Positions 8,512 through 17,344 are shown, numbered from the stretch's first letter. The stretch is 43,088 nt of DNA from Sphingomonadaceae bacterium (GCA_947473355.1 CANJCQ010000033.1:1-43088); one strand, 5' to 3'. Numbers and translations are program-made. The notes: a model not told the origin generated them from the letters alone.

Positions 8512-9549
8512 CTAGGCTTTGGGAGCCGGAGTGGTGGAAGCAGCGGGAGCGGCTGCGGGAGCCACAGCGGAAGCGGCGGCGGCAGGCGCAGCCGCTCCGG
8601 AAGCGGCAGGTGCCGGAGCAGGCTCAGGCGCACCATCGATCTTGCCGCCCGACTGGGTCAGCACCCAGGCATTGTATTGCGGACGCGGCAGGGCTTCGAC
8701 GACAATCGGCATATAGCCATGCCGTGCGCCGCACAGTTCGGAGCACTGGCCATAATATACGCCGGGCTTTTCGACGAACATCGTCTTTTCGTTGATCCGC
8801 CCTGGCACGCCGTCGATCTTGAACCACAGCGAAGGCACGGCGAAAGCATGGATAACGTCGGAACCGGTGACCTGCATACGGATGGTCTCGCCCACAGGCA
8901 CGACCATGCGGAAATCGGCACCGAGCTGAGCCGGTTCACCGCGCCTTACCGCCTCTTCATCGGGCAGCATGTTTGAAACGACCTCAAAGCCGCCATTGTC
9001 AGGATAGCTGTAGGTCCAGAACCACTGGTTGCCGGTCGCCTTGATCGTCAGCGTCTTGGCGGGCGGCGATTTGAACTGCTTGGCGAGCAGATCGATCGAA
9101 GGCACGGCAACGCCGACCAGGATCAGCACCGGCACCAGAGTCCAGATGATTTCGATCACTGTATTGTGGCTGGTCTTCGAAGCAACAGGATTGGCGCGGC
9201 GGTTGTAACGAACGACCACCCACAGCAGCAGCCCCAACACGAGAGCCGAAATAATCACGGACAGCCACAGCAGCGGACCGTCGTGCAGCCAGCGGGCATA
9301 ATGGCCAAGCGGGGAAAACTGCGTTTGCAACCCAATGCCACCAGGAACCGGCATGCCGATGCCTTCGGTCGGCTTCATCGGCACATATCCGCCGGGCGCA
9401 ACTGCCAACCGGTCAGTTGCTGCAGAGGCCGCCGCAGTCGCAGCAGCTTGGGCCCAGGCGAGTTGCGGGGCCAGCAGCAAAGCAATTGTTGCGGGGGCCT
9501 TCACCGTGTGGCCCACTGAACGGGCAAATTCGCCTAATCTCATTATCAT
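8512..9549 (-). CDS. ctaC: Cytochrome c oxidase subunit II
   Basis: About 345 aa from ATG 9549 (9543 or 9567 are possible). A signal peptide ends near QLAWAQA; two TM helices follow, then the periplasmic cupredoxin domain with the CuA site [12 protein letters not shown] and the aromatic electron-entry patch [10 protein letters not shown]. The subunit receives electrons from cytochrome c and passes them to subunit I. The last ~40 residues are an Ala/Pro tail that is not part of the core fold. First gene of the cta operon; divergent from pyrE across a ~200-base promoter region. Confidence 0.95.
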   Translation of the reverse strand: MIMRLGEFARSVGHTVKAPATIALLLAPQLAWAQAAATAAASAATDRLAVAPGGYVPMKPTEGIGMPVPGGIGLQTQFSPLGHYARWLHDGPLLWLSVIISALVLGLLLWVVVRYNRRANPVASKTSHNTVIEIIWTLVPVLILVGVAVPSIDLLAKQFKSPPAKTLTIKATGNQWFWTYSYPDNGGFEVVSNMLPDEEAVRRGEPAQLGADFRMVVPVGETIRMQVTGSDVIHAFAVPSLWFKIDGVPGRINEKTMFVEKPGVYYGQCSELCGARHGYMPIVVEALPRPQYNAWVLTQSGGKIDGAPEPAPAPAASGAAAPAAAASAVAPAAAPAASTTPAPKA

Positions 9550-9755
9550 GCGCTTTCGTCTTGCCATTGCCGACAGGAAATTGAGCCCCCGCCCGCATTT
9601 GAGAACTGCAGGAACACACCCCACGTGCTCCCCGTTTGGCCGGGCCTATACGCGCGCTTGCGAGGCACCTCAAGCGCCTCTAGGGGATATTTTTTGCCGG
9701 GTGGAAAACTGACATACCGGCTGACCCTAAGACTCGCCCAAGGAACGGCAAACCC

Positions 9756-10340
9756 ATGCAGGAACAAGAAGTACTTGCTGAATTCCGCAGCTGCGAAGCT
9801 TTGCTGGAAGGGCATTTCCTGCTCTCCTCTGGTCGCCACAGCGGGCATTACCTTCAGTGTGCCCGGGTTTTGATGGATCCTATGCGCGCGTCGCGGCTGG
9901 CCGAAGCCCTGGCCCAGAAGCTGCCGCGCGATCTGCGCAAGCGCATCGCCAAAGTGGTCTCGCCAGCCATGGGCGGCCTGATAATCGGCCATGAAATGGG
10001 CCGAGCGCTAGGCACCGAGGCGATTTTCGTCGAGCGACCTCAGGGCACTTTCGAGCTGCGGCGTGGTTTTTCGCTGAAGCCAGGCGAGGAGGTGCTGCTG
10101 GTCGAGGATGTCATCACCACCGGGCTTTCCTCGCGCGAAGCAATCAAGGCGGTCGAAGCCGAGGGCGGCAAGGTCATCGCAGCGGCTGCACTGGTCGATC
10201 GCTCAGGCGGCACAGTCGACGTCGGCGTGCCATTCTATCCGCTCATCGCACTCAACTTCCCGACCTATGCGCCCGAGGAAGTGCCGCCGGAGCTTGCCGC
10301 CGTGCCGGCGATCAAGCCGGGCAGCCGGGCAAAACCGTGA
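9756..10340 (+). CDS. pyrE: Orotate phosphoribosyltransferase
   Basis: 194 aa. Transfers the phosphoribosyl group of PRPP to orotate, forming OMP in pyrimidine synthesis. The PRPP-binding signature is [18 protein letters not shown], and the N-terminal region [20 protein letters not shown] is typical of PyrE. AAGGA about 10 bases upstream of the ATG supports the start. The stop overlaps the GTG of pdxJ (GTGA). First gene of a plus-strand operon running into lepB. Confidence 0.97.
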   Translation: MQEQEVLAEFRSCEALLEGHFLLSSGRHSGHYLQCARVLMDPMRASRLAEALAQKLPRDLRKRIAKVVSPAMGGLIIGHEMGRALGTEAIFVERPQGTFELRRGFSLKPGEEVLLVEDVITTGLSSREAIKAVEAEGGKVIAAAALVDRSGGTVDVGVPFYPLIALNFPTYAPEEVPPELAAVPAIKPGSRAKP

Positions 10341-11086
10341 TTCTTCCCCGCTTGCGACTCGGTGTTAACATCGATCACGTTGCCACCATCCGCAACGCGC
10401 GCGGAGGAGATCATCCCGATCCGGTGCGCGCAGCCGAAGTGGTAGCGCGCGCCGGGGGCGACGGCATCACCTGCCACTTGCGCGAAGACCGCCGCCACAT
10501 CCGCGACGAGGACCTCGCACGAATCCAGGCCGCGACAGTCCTTCCGCTCAATTTCGAAATGGCGGCAACCGAGGAAATGCTCGAGATCGCGCTGCGCCAC
10601 AAACCACACGCCGTCTGCATCGTCCCCGAACGCCGCGAAGAACGCACCACCGAGGGCGGGCTCGATGCAGCGGGGCAACACAACCGCCTGGCGCCAGTCG
10701 TGACCAGGCTTAGCGACGCAGGCATCCGCGTCAGCCTCTTCATCGCGCCCGACGTGCGCCAGATCGAGGCAGCGATGCGGCTTGGCGCGCCGGTGGTGGA
10801 GTTCCATACCGGCGATTATGCCCATGCCGAAGGCGACGAGCGCGCTGTCCAGCTCAAGCGGCTGTCGGACATGGCGGCCTTGGCCGCCAAGAACGGCATC
10901 GAGCCGCATGCCGGGCATGGATTGACGTTCGAGAACGTTCAGCCGGTTGCCGCAATCCCGCAATTGGCGGAGCTCAACATCGGGCACTATCTGATCGGCG
11001 AGGCGATTTTCACCGGTCTGGAGGCAAGCATTTTGCGGATGCGCGAACTGATGGACGCGGCGCGTCCTTCGACAAGCTCAGGATGA
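10337..11086 (+). CDS. pdxJ: Pyridoxine 5'-phosphate synthase
   Basis: 249 aa from a GTG start that overlaps the pyrE stop. Condenses 1-deoxy-D-xylulose 5-phosphate with 3-amino-2-oxopropyl phosphate to make PNP. Conserved stretches are [17 protein letters not shown] at the N-terminus, [12 protein letters not shown], and [13 protein letters not shown]. The last residues, RPSTSSG, and the stop codon are encoded by a dispersed repeat (11064-11086), so the natural C-terminus has been overwritten. DXP used here is made on the same pathway that feeds Dxr encoded further along. Confidence 0.97.
   Translation: MILPRLRLGVNIDHVATIRNARGGDHPDPVRAAEVVARAGGDGITCHLREDRRHIRDEDLARIQAATVLPLNFEMAATEEMLEIALRHKPHAVCIVPERREERTTEGGLDAAGQHNRLAPVVTRLSDAGIRVSLFIAPDVRQIEAAMRLGAPVVEFHTGDYAHAEGDERAVQLKRLSDMAALAAKNGIEPHAGHGLTFENVQPVAAIPQLAELNIGHYLIGEAIFTGLEASILRMRELMDAARPSTSSG
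11064..11086 (+). repeat. Dispersed sphingomonad-type repeat at the pdxJ/acpS junction
   Basis: The core CCTTCGACAAGCTCAGG is the reverse complement of CCTGAGCTTGTCGAAGG, the same family as the four copies near 24.1-24.6 kb (CCTGAACTTGTTTCAGG). It forms an imperfect hairpin. The unit supplies the pdxJ stop codon and the AGGA that sits 7 bases upstream of the acpS ATG. Confidence 0.75.
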
Positions 11087-11090
11087 TCGG

Positions 11091-11492
11091 ATGATTGTGG
11101 CCATCGGCTCAGACGTCTGCAACATAGAGCGCATCCAAAACTCGCTCGATCGCTTCGGCGAGCGCTTCGAGAATCGCGTCTTTACTGAGGTCGAACGCGC
11201 CAAGGCCGCCAAACGCCCATTCACCAAGGCCGGAACCTATGCCAAGCGCTTCGCCGCCAAGGAAGCTTTCTCAAAGGCAGTGGGAACCGGCTTCAAGGCT
11301 GGCGTGTTCATGAAGGACATCGGCGTGGTCAACAAGAAGAGCGGCGCGCCGACTTTGGCACTAACCGGCGGGGCAGCAGCGCGGCTTGCCGCGATCACAC
11401 CGCCGGGGCATGAGGCCGTGGTTCACCTGACGCTCACTGACGACCATCCATGGGCGCAGGCGTTTGTTATTATCGAGGCCCTGCCCCTGTGA
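11091..11492 (+). CDS. acpS: Holo-[acyl-carrier-protein] synthase
   Basis: 133 aa. Transfers 4'-phosphopantetheine from CoA to ACP. The two Mg/CoA signatures are [11 protein letters not shown] (Asp near residue 7) and [17 protein letters not shown]. The C-terminal [13 protein letters not shown] is typical. The ATG lies 4 bases after the pdxJ stop, and its ribosome binding sequence AGGA is provided by the repeat unit at 11064-11086. The stop overlaps the GTG start of lepB. The pdxJ-acpS-lepB order is common in alphaproteobacteria. Confidence 0.96.
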   Translation: MIVAIGSDVCNIERIQNSLDRFGERFENRVFTEVERAKAAKRPFTKAGTYAKRFAAKEAFSKAVGTGFKAGVFMKDIGVVNKKSGAPTLALTGGAAARLAAITPPGHEAVVHLTLTDDHPWAQAFVIIEALPL

Positions 11493-12376
11493 CTGACGAG
11501 ATTGAAAATAGCGCCTCTACGCAAGCCGCAGACAAAAAGGTCGATTGGCTCGCGGAAATCCGCGGCCTCGCGCTCATGCTACTGGCGGTGCTCGCCTTCC
11601 ACTCTTTCGTGGCCAAGCCGTTCTTTATCCCGTCGATCTCGATGATGCCCAATCTGCTGGTCGGCGACCGGCTGGTGGTGAGCAAGTATCCCTATGGCTG
11701 GAACTGGTCCTCTGTCTCGTTCCATCTCGCTCCGCGCAGCACATGGCGGGCGCTGGGGGGCACACCCGAATATGGCGACATCGTCATCGTCGTGCCGCGC
11801 AATCGCAAGGAAGACCTGATCAAGCGCGTCGTGGCGCTCCCCGGGGACCGGATCGCCGTGGTCAATGGCCAGATCGTGCTCAATGGCAAGCCGGTGCCCC
11901 AGACAATCGAGCCGCCACTGCAGATCGACGCTAATGACAATCAGATGTGCGAAGGCGTGCAGTGCTACACTTCATTCGCCGCCTACCGCACCCGGCTGCC
12001 CAGCGGACGCGATGTCTATGAGCTGCCCAACATGCGCGAAACTCTGCCCAACGGCGCAAGCTATATTGTCATCGATCACCTCGACCAGTCGCTCGACCAT
12101 TACCCGGAAGTGAAAGTGCCCGCGGGCCACGTCTTCCTGATGGGCGACAACCGCGACCATTCCGCTGACAGCCGCGAACCGCTGGAACTCAATGGCCTGG
12201 GCGGGCCGGTGCCGCTCAGCGACGTCGGCGGACGCGCTGAATTCATCACTTTTTCGTTCAATGGCAACGAAAGCTGGAACCCGCTGTCGTGGTGGGGGGC
12301 CTTGCGTTCGGGACGAGCCTGGCACAGTCTGCGCCCGCCCATTGAGCATGTGGTGAGTCAGAAGACAGGCAAGTAA
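11489..12376 (+). CDS. lepB: Signal peptidase I
   Basis: 295 aa from a GTG start overlapping acpS (GTGA). One N-terminal TM anchor at about residues 25-43 and a periplasmic catalytic domain. Catalytic Ser is S51 in [14 protein letters not shown]; the general-base Lys is about K112 in [15 protein letters not shown]; box E is [11 protein letters not shown]. It removes signal peptides of Sec/Tat-exported proteins such as those of BamA, Skp and CtaC in this window. Length and motif order are normal for proteobacterial LepB. Confidence 0.96.
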   Translation: MTDEIENSASTQAADKKVDWLAEIRGLALMLLAVLAFHSFVAKPFFIPSISMMPNLLVGDRLVVSKYPYGWNWSSVSFHLAPRSTWRALGGTPEYGDIVIVVPRNRKEDLIKRVVALPGDRIAVVNGQIVLNGKPVPQTIEPPLQIDANDNQMCEGVQCYTSFAAYRTRLPSGRDVYELPNMRETLPNGASYIVIDHLDQSLDHYPEVKVPAGHVFLMGDNRDHSADSREPLELNGLGGPVPLSDVGGRAEFITFSFNGNESWNPLSWWGALRSGRAWHSLRPPIEHVVSQKTGK

Positions 12377-12378
12377 TA

Positions 12379-13488
12379 GTGGCCAAAGCACCCACTACCC
12401 AGACACCAGCAACAGGCGAGCCTGTCAGGAAGCGCGCGCCGCGCAAACCGCAGGATAAGGCCGGGCCGACCGACATCGCTGATCCGGTGATGCGCAGCGA
12501 AGCCAAGCGCGCCTTTGTCTGGCTGGGCATGGCCTCATTGCTGGCGCTGGCCGTATTGCTTTCCGAATCGCTGCTGATCATTTTCGGCGGCATGGTCTTT
12601 GCGGCTCTGGTCGATGGCGGCGCACGGCTCCTGGGCCGGGTGGTCAAGATCGGACGCGGCTGGCGGGTGGCTATCGTCCTGCTGCTGACTGTCGCCTTTC
12701 TCGTATGGGTCGTCCTGTTCGCAGGCAGCCAGATCGCCGATCAGGCGGCGCAGCTTCCAGCGACGATTGAAGCACAGGCACTGCGATTGTTCGCCTGGCT
12801 ACAGGAACATGGTTTTGCCGCAGATACCGCCAGTCTGCAGGGTCTTATTGAACGCGCGCTTGGCGGCCTTTCAGAGGTGACCCAGGCAGTTGGCGGAGTA
12901 ATTGGCGCATTCACTACTGTGTTCCTCATTGTAGTTCTCGGCATCTACCTCGTCGTCGAGCCGAGGCTCTATCAGCGCGGCTTTGCCTGGATGCTGCCGA
13001 CCGACCAACGCGACTATTTCGAAGGCACCGCCCAGCTGATGGGCCGTGCCCTGCGCCGCCTGCTGGCGGGGCGGCTGCTGGGCATGACCATCGAGGGCCT
13101 TGCCACCTGGCTGATGTTGCAACTCTATGGCGTACCAATGGCGGCGCTGCTCGGGCTGCTGACCGGTCTGCTCGCCTTCCTGCCCAACATCGGCGCACCG
13201 GTTTCGGGCGCGCTGATGATCATGGTCGGCTTTTCCGGTGGCTCCGACATGGGCATCTATTGCATCCTGGTCTATGTCATCATCCATCTGATCGATGGCA
13301 ATGTCATCGTGCCATTGGTCGCCAAGAAGACTGTCGATCTCGCCCCGGCACTGGTGCTGGGCGCGCAGTTGATCATGGGGGTGCTGTTCGGCGTGCTGGG
13401 CCTCACGCTGGCCGATCCGATGGTGGCGATGATCAAGATCTGGCTGGAGCGCGAAGCCGCGCGCCATGAGCCGCAGCCCGGCAGCTGA
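12379..13488 (+). CDS. AI-2E (PerM) family membrane permease
   Basis: 369 aa starting with GTG two bases after lepB. A basic cytoplasmic N-terminus (about 45 residues) is followed by around eight TM segments, with the family features of paired N-terminal helices (LLALAVLLSESLLIIFGG), the amphipathic middle, and the C-terminal block LIDGNVIVPLVAKKTVDLAP and LGLTLADPMVAMIKIWLE. Members include autoinducer-2 exporters and sodium/proton antiporters, so the substrate cannot be assigned. It is tightly packed between lepB and ruvX. Confidence 0.88.
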   Translation: MAKAPTTQTPATGEPVRKRAPRKPQDKAGPTDIADPVMRSEAKRAFVWLGMASLLALAVLLSESLLIIFGGMVFAALVDGGARLLGRVVKIGRGWRVAIVLLLTVAFLVWVVLFAGSQIADQAAQLPATIEAQALRLFAWLQEHGFAADTASLQGLIERALGGLSEVTQAVGGVIGAFTTVFLIVVLGIYLVVEPRLYQRGFAWMLPTDQRDYFEGTAQLMGRALRRLLAGRLLGMTIEGLATWLMLQLYGVPMAALLGLLTGLLAFLPNIGAPVSGALMIMVGFSGGSDMGIYCILVYVIIHLIDGNVIVPLVAKKTVDLAPALVLGAQLIMGVLFGVLGLTLADPMVAMIKIWLEREAARHEPQPGS

Positions 13489-13496
13489 GCCGGGGC

Positions 13497-13979
13497 GTGG
13501 ATGCCATTCCGCTCATTGGCGATAATGTCGCTGACTATCGCGCTGCCCTGCCCGCCGGCGGCGCCCTGCTCGGCCTCGATCTTGGCACGCGAACCATCGG
13601 CACCGCCTTTTGTGACGCCGGCTGGCGCTTTGCCTCGCCGGGCAAGACCCTGCCGCGCGGCAAGTTCACTGCCGACAAGGCCCAGCTCGCTGGCCTGATT
13701 GCCGAGCGCAGCATAGCAGGTCTGGTGATCGGACTGCCGCGCAATATGGACGGTTCGGAAGGGCCGCGCGCGCAATCCAGCCGGGCCTATGCGCGCAATC
13801 TGGCAGCGCTGGGCCTGCCGATTCTGCTGTGGGACGAGCGCTGGTCCACCGCCAGCGCCGAACGCCAGCTCATCGCTCAGGATATCAGCCGGGCCAAACG
13901 CGCAGGACGAATCGACGCCGCAGCGGCGGCAGTGATCCTGCAGGCAGCAATCGATGCATTAGCCGGCGGATTCGTGTAG
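13497..13979 (+). CDS. ruvX: Putative pre-16S rRNA nuclease (YqgF/RuvX)
   Basis: 160 aa, RNase H-like fold. The catalytic Asp is in LLGLDLGTRTIGTAFCD, followed by GLVIGLPRNMDGSEGPRAQ, DERWSTASAER and the C-terminal RIDAAAAAVILQ acidic motif. The family processes the 5-prime end of 16S rRNA; it was earlier thought to be a Holliday junction resolvase. GTG start 8 bases after the permease stop; the first ~20 residues before the core are a short lead-in. Confidence 0.93.
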   Translation: MDAIPLIGDNVADYRAALPAGGALLGLDLGTRTIGTAFCDAGWRFASPGKTLPRGKFTADKAQLAGLIAERSIAGLVIGLPRNMDGSEGPRAQSSRAYARNLAALGLPILLWDERWSTASAERQLIAQDISRAKRAGRIDAAAAAVILQAAIDALAGGFV

Positions 13980-14008
13980 GATTGCCCAAAATAATGGGGA
14001 GAGAGACC

Positions 14009-15694
14009 ATGGCTGGTGATTTGCTGATTCGCGGCGGCACGGTGATCGACGGCACCGGCGCACCAGGTCGCAAGGCCGATATCCGCATCAAGGCCGGGCG
14101 AATTGTCCAGATAGCGCCGGATCTTGCTGCCAATGGCGAAGCCGAAATCGACGCAAGCGGCGCCGTCGTCGCTCCAGGGTTCATCGATTCGCACACCCAT
14201 TTCGATGCGACGATCTATTGGGACCCGATGTGCGACCCAATGCCGCAGCATGGCGTCACCACGGTGGTCGCCGGCAATTGCTCACTCGGCCTCGCACCGG
14301 TTCGCCCGCAGGACCGACTCGCCCAGGTCGAGGTTTACAGCTTTATCGAGGATATGCCCGCCGAGGTACTCAATGCCGCGATCCCGTGGGACTGGGAGTC
14401 CTATGAAGAATATGCCGCATCGCTGGGGCGGCAGAAGCTCGGGGTCAATCTCGCCTGCTTCGTCGGACATTCGCAGATCCGCAGCTATGTCATGGGTGCA
14501 GCCGCCTGGGAGCGCGCCGCCACGCCCGATGAAGTCGCAGCCATGGTTGCCGAACTCAACAAAGCCTTGGCGGCCGGCGCGCTCGGCCTGTCCTATTCAC
14601 TGTTCGACAAGGACCGCGACGGCCGCCGGGTTCCGTCCAGCATCGCCGATGAGGCAGAAGTCGACGCCTTGATCGCCCGGCTTGGCGCGCAAGGTGCCAG
14701 CCTGCAATTCGTGCCGGGTGACTCAGCCGATCTGATTGTCAGCCATCTCGAATGGCTCGGCGGATTTCTGGGCAAATATGACGTCACCGGCTTCTACAAT
14801 GCCCTCGTTCACACCGTCGGCGATGACGCGCGAACCCGCCGGATTATCGCCTGCCTCGAGACGCTCCAGGCTAAAGGCGTGCGGATCTATGGCATGGCCT
14901 CTCCGCGCCTGTTCGAACTGTCAATCGGCTTTGAGGGCAGCATCTGCTTCATGGCCGTGCCTGCCTGGAACCAGCTGGCCCAGGCCACACTTGAGGAGCA
15001 GCGCCGCCTGATCGGCGATGCCGGCTGGCGCGCGCGGGCGCGCAGTGACGCGGACAGCTTCCATTCGCCGATGTTCCCCTTCGCTCGGCCCGATCTGCTG
15101 CGTGTCGGCTCGGTCGGAACGAAGGAACTTCAGCCGTGGATCGGCCGAAGCCTCGCAGAACTCAGCGCGGAACGGGGCGGGCATGTTTCCGACTTGCTGG
15201 CCGATTGGCTGGGCGAGAACGATTTTGCCACCAGCTTCACTTTCGCTGTCGCCAACACCGAACCGGTCGAGGTTGCCCGCCTGCTCACCTCCCCTGTCGC
15301 CTTCGTCAGCGGCAGCGACGCCGGTGCGCATCTCCAGATGTTCTGCGCGGCGGGCGATGCCACCTTGCTGCTCACCCGGTATGTTCGCGAGCGCGGCGAC
15401 TTTGCGCTGGAGGCGGCCGTGCATGAATTGACCGGACGGCAGGCAGATCTGCTTGGGTTGCATGATCGCGGGGTGCTGGCCGAAGGCAAGGCGGCGGACC
15501 TGGTCGTCTTCGCGCTGGATGAGCTCGCCTATGCCCCGCAGCGCCTGGTCAGCGACGTACCCGGCGGCCGCGCACGGCTTACCCGCGATCCGGGCGGCTA
15601 TCGCGCCACCATCGTCGGCGGAGAGGTGGTGCAGGCAGGCGGAAAAGCGACGGGGGCGCTCCCGGCACGCTGGCTGGCGCGGCAGGCCGAATAG
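14009..15694 (+). CDS. Amidohydrolase, N-acyl-D-amino-acid deacylase-like
   Basis: 561 aa. Starts with the urease/dihydroorotase-type beta sandwich LLIRGGTVIDGTGAPG, then the metal-binding GFIDSHTHFDATIYWDP. A late catalytic Asp is in FVSGSDAGAHLQMFC, and the C-terminal sandwich is GVLAEGKAADLVVF. The family hydrolyses N-acyl D-amino acids with one or two zinc ions; the real substrate is unknown here. The ATG at 14009 follows GGGGAGAGAG; an ATG at 13994 would add five residues. It is followed by the promoter of the micropeptide unit, not by a clear terminator. Confidence 0.85.
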   Translation: MAGDLLIRGGTVIDGTGAPGRKADIRIKAGRIVQIAPDLAANGEAEIDASGAVVAPGFIDSHTHFDATIYWDPMCDPMPQHGVTTVVAGNCSLGLAPVRPQDRLAQVEVYSFIEDMPAEVLNAAIPWDWESYEEYAASLGRQKLGVNLACFVGHSQIRSYVMGAAAWERAATPDEVAAMVAELNKALAAGALGLSYSLFDKDRDGRRVPSSIADEAEVDALIARLGAQGASLQFVPGDSADLIVSHLEWLGGFLGKYDVTGFYNALVHTVGDDARTRRIIACLETLQAKGVRIYGMASPRLFELSIGFEGSICFMAVPAWNQLAQATLEEQRRLIGDAGWRARARSDADSFHSPMFPFARPDLLRVGSVGTKELQPWIGRSLAELSAERGGHVSDLLADWLGENDFATSFTFAVANTEPVEVARLLTSPVAFVSGSDAGAHLQMFCAAGDATLLLTRYVRERGDFALEAAVHELTGRQADLLGLHDRGVLAEGKAADLVVFALDELAYAPQRLVSDVPGGRARLTRDPGGYRATIVGGEVVQAGGKATGALPARWLARQAE

Positions 15695-15719
15695 GCCCTT
15701 CTCGAAAAACAATCTCTCC

Positions 15720-15738
15720 AATATCGTTTTTCGATATT
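15720..15738. promoter_or_regulatory. Inverted repeat upstream of the -35 box (putative operator 1)
   Basis: AATATCG (15720-15726), spacer TTTTT, CGATATT (15732-15738): a perfect 7-bp dyad just upstream of the TTGACA box of the micropeptide-DUF2975-XRE unit. It shares its half site with the palindrome at 15773-15782. Binding by the XRE protein encoded at the end of the unit is an inference. Confidence 0.55.
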
Positions 15739-15743
15739 ATCGA

Positions 15744-15772
15744 TTGACAATAAGACCGACTCGGCTTACTGA
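15744..15772 (+). promoter_or_regulatory. Putative promoter of the micropeptide-DUF2975-XRE operon
   Basis: A consensus -35 TTGACA (15744-15749) is followed after 17 bases by TACTGA (15767-15772), a weak -10. A degenerate ATCGAT site (15739-15744) overlaps the -35. A transcript starting just downstream would have a short leader to the first micropeptide ATG at 15805. Confidence 0.45.
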
Positions 15773-15782
15773 ATATCGATAT
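15773..15782. promoter_or_regulatory. Perfect palindrome ATATCGATAT at the predicted transcription start (putative operator 2)
   Basis: Ten-base self-complementary sequence directly downstream of the putative -10, in the place where a repressor would block initiation. It repeats the ATATCG half sites of the dyad at 15720-15738. Confidence 0.5.
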
Positions 15783-15804
15783 CAACCATATTGGAGAACG
15801 ATCA

Positions 15805-15900
15805 ATGTCACTTAACCTCACCCGCGCCGCTGCTGCTGTTGCCGCCTATGTTCTGGTCAATGCGCTGTGGTTCACCACACTCGCCTCGCAAGTCGCCTGA
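15805..15900 (+). CDS. 31-aa hydrophobic micropeptide A
   Basis: ATG preceded by TTGGAGAACG with GGAG 8 bases upstream, a near-ideal ribosome binding site. The peptide begins MSLNLTRA, has a hydrophobic core predicted to span the membrane once, and ends with LWFTTLASQVA. It aligns without gaps to the next micropeptide (LxRA ... LWxxTLAxxV), with ten identical positions out of 26. Too short for routine gene finders. No family recognised. It is the first gene after a palindrome-rich promoter and precedes a DUF2975-XRE pair. Confidence 0.65.
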   Translation: MSLNLTRAAAAVAAYVLVNALWFTTLASQVA

Positions 15901-15925
15901 TCCCGAACAGCCTGGAGCAAGACCC

Positions 15926-16018
15926 ATGAGCCCGATCCTTGCGCGCGCCGTCAGCATAGCCCTCGCCTTGAACATCGCACAGGTCCTGTGGGTGGCGACC
16001 CTCGCCCCCGCAGTCTGA
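15926..16018 (+). CDS. 30-aa hydrophobic micropeptide B, paralogue of A
   Basis: ATG preceded by CTGGAGCAAGACCC with GGAG 9 bases upstream. The peptide begins MSPILARA and ends LWVATLAPAV, with one predicted TM span. Conserved with micropeptide A at L, R, A near the start, Ala in the middle, and LW..TLA..V at the end, spacing identical. It starts 25 bases after the stop of A, and its stop lies 35 bases before the DUF2975 ATG. Duplicate genes with separate, good ribosome binding sites argue that both are translated. Confidence 0.65.
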   Translation: MSPILARAVSIALALNIAQVLWVATLAPAV

Positions 16019-16053
16019 ACTCTGCCCAAATTGCCATATTCCGGAGAATAGAA

Positions 16054-16584
16054 ATGGGGAAATCTGTTCGCGACCCGCTGCTGGGAACCGTGCGTGCCGC
16101 ACTTTCCGTGGGGATGATATTCGGCATTGTGCTTTCAGTGGCAACAATCGCCACGATCCCGCTGGCGCTGGTCTGGCGCACCCGCTTGCTCGCCGAGATT
16201 GCCCGGCGCGGCGCCTTCGCAGTCCCGCCAGAATTTATCTGGGTGATCTGCGGAATCTGCGTGATGATCGCCATCGCCGCTGCCTTCGGCTTCCTGTTCC
16301 TGCGCGAACTCCGGCGGATCATTGACACCGTGGCAGAAGGCGATCCGTTCATTCCCGACAATGCCCTGCGCCTTCAGCGTATGGGCTGGCTGACCGTTGC
16401 CATCCAGTTGATCGCCATTCCGGCCGGCGGGCTTGCCGCCTGGGCCGCATATCTGGCGCATGTTCACGATAACAGTGTCAGCTTTTCGCTCGGAGGGATT
16501 TTCCTGGCGCTGATCCTGTTCGTGCTCGCCCGGGTGTTCCGCAAAGGCGCCGACATGCGCGCCGAGCTTGAAGGGACTGTGTGA
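16054..16584 (+). CDS. DUF2975 family membrane protein
   Basis: 176 aa with four predicted TM helices (around residues 14-39, 61-82, 109-132 and 143-160), short cytoplasmic ends and the LRRIIDTVAEGDPFIPDNALRL loop typical of DUF2975. GGAG lies 8 bases before the ATG. The stop overlaps the next ATG (TGATG). DUF2975 proteins are repeatedly paired with a small YozG-type XRE regulator, as here; the role is unknown, possibly a membrane partner of that regulator. Confidence 0.85.
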   Translation: MGKSVRDPLLGTVRAALSVGMIFGIVLSVATIATIPLALVWRTRLLAEIARRGAFAVPPEFIWVICGICVMIAIAAAFGFLFLRELRRIIDTVAEGDPFIPDNALRLQRMGWLTVAIQLIAIPAGGLAAWAAYLAHVHDNSVSFSLGGIFLALILFVLARVFRKGADMRAELEGTV

Positions 16585-16823
16585 TGGCAATCCAGGTCAA
16601 ACTAGACGACCTGCTCTATGCCCGGCGCATGACGCTGACCGAACTTGCCGAACGCGTCGACATAACTCTCGCCAACCTTTCGATCCTCAAGACCGGCAAG
16701 GCCAAGGCGATCCGGTTTTCGACACTGGAGGCGATTTGCCGGGTGCTGGATTGCCAGCCGGGCGATCTACTGGGCTGCGATCTGGCGACGCCGCCGGAGG
16801 TGCAAGGCGAAGAAGAAGGCTGA
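16584..16823 (+). CDS. XRE/Cro-family transcriptional regulator, YozG-like
   Basis: 79 aa. The whole protein is one helix-turn-helix domain: MTLTELAERVDITLANLSIL is helix 2-turn-helix 3, followed by KTGKAKAIRFSTLEAICRVL and the CQPGDLLGC end typical of the COG3655 group. Translation is coupled to DUF2975 (TGATG). It is the best candidate to bind the ATATCG palindromes at 15720-15782 and regulate its own operon (inference). Its stop lies inside a hairpin shared with the convergent fabZ. Confidence 0.9.
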   Translation: MAIQVKLDDLLYARRMTLTELAERVDITLANLSILKTGKAKAIRFSTLEAICRVLDCQPGDLLGCDLATPPEVQGEEEG

Positions 16824-16834
16824 CCAGCCTTCTT
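16813..16834. terminator. Bidirectional terminator-like hairpin between the XRE gene and fabZ
   Basis: AAGAAGGCT (16813-16821) and AGCCTTCTT (16826-16834) form a perfect 9-bp stem with a GACC loop. The A-rich and T-rich ends of the arms could give a short U-tract in either direction. The stem contains part of both stop regions, so it serves both convergent genes. Confidence 0.6.
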
Positions 16835-17318
16835 AGCCCTCTGGCGGATCAGCCACCATCGCGGTGAATTTGACCTCGCAGGTCACTTTGCCCTCAACCG
16901 AAGCCTTGCCCCAGAATTTGCAGACCCGCGCCCGCTTCTGGACGAAGCCGACGTTGAGATCGAGCAAGCACCCCGGCTCGACCGGACTACGAAATTTGGC
17001 TTCCTCGATCGCCATGAAATAGACCAGCTTGCCTGATCCGGCGAGCTCGAGCGTTTCGATCGCCAGAATCGCCGCCGCCTGCGCCAGAGCCTCGATCTGG
17101 AGGACCCCGGGCATGATCGGTTTGCCCGGGAAATGGCCCTGGAAGAACTGTTCGTTGAATGTAACCGCTTTGATCGCGTGAATTTCCTCACCGATTTCCA
17201 GCGACTTGACGCGATCGACCAGCAGCAACGGATAACGATGCGGCAGAATCGTCAGAATCCGCGCAATGTCATAGGCAGACGCGACCGACGCCGCGCCGCC
17301 CGAGATTTCATCGCTCAC
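16833..17318 (-). CDS. fabZ: 3-hydroxyacyl-[acyl-carrier-protein] dehydratase
   Basis: 161 aa hot-dog fold enzyme of fatty acid elongation. Conserved [13 protein letters not shown] (residues 25-37), the catalytic His H62 in [13 protein letters not shown], and catalytic Glu E76 in QIEALAQ. Last gene of the minus-strand backbone operon, 26 bases after skp/ompH. In most Gram-negatives fabZ sits between lpxD and lpxA; both are missing here, matching the LPS-free envelope known for sphingomonads. Confidence 0.97.
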   Translation of the reverse strand: MSDEISGGAASVASAYDIARILTILPHRYPLLLVDRVKSLEIGEEIHAIKAVTFNEQFFQGHFPGKPIMPGVLQIEALAQAAAILAIETLELAGSGKLVYFMAIEEAKFRSPVEPGCLLDLNVGFVQKRARVCKFWGKASVEGKVTCEVKFTAMVADPPEG

Positions 17319-17344
17319 TGCCGCCCCCGCTATCCGCTACGAGA

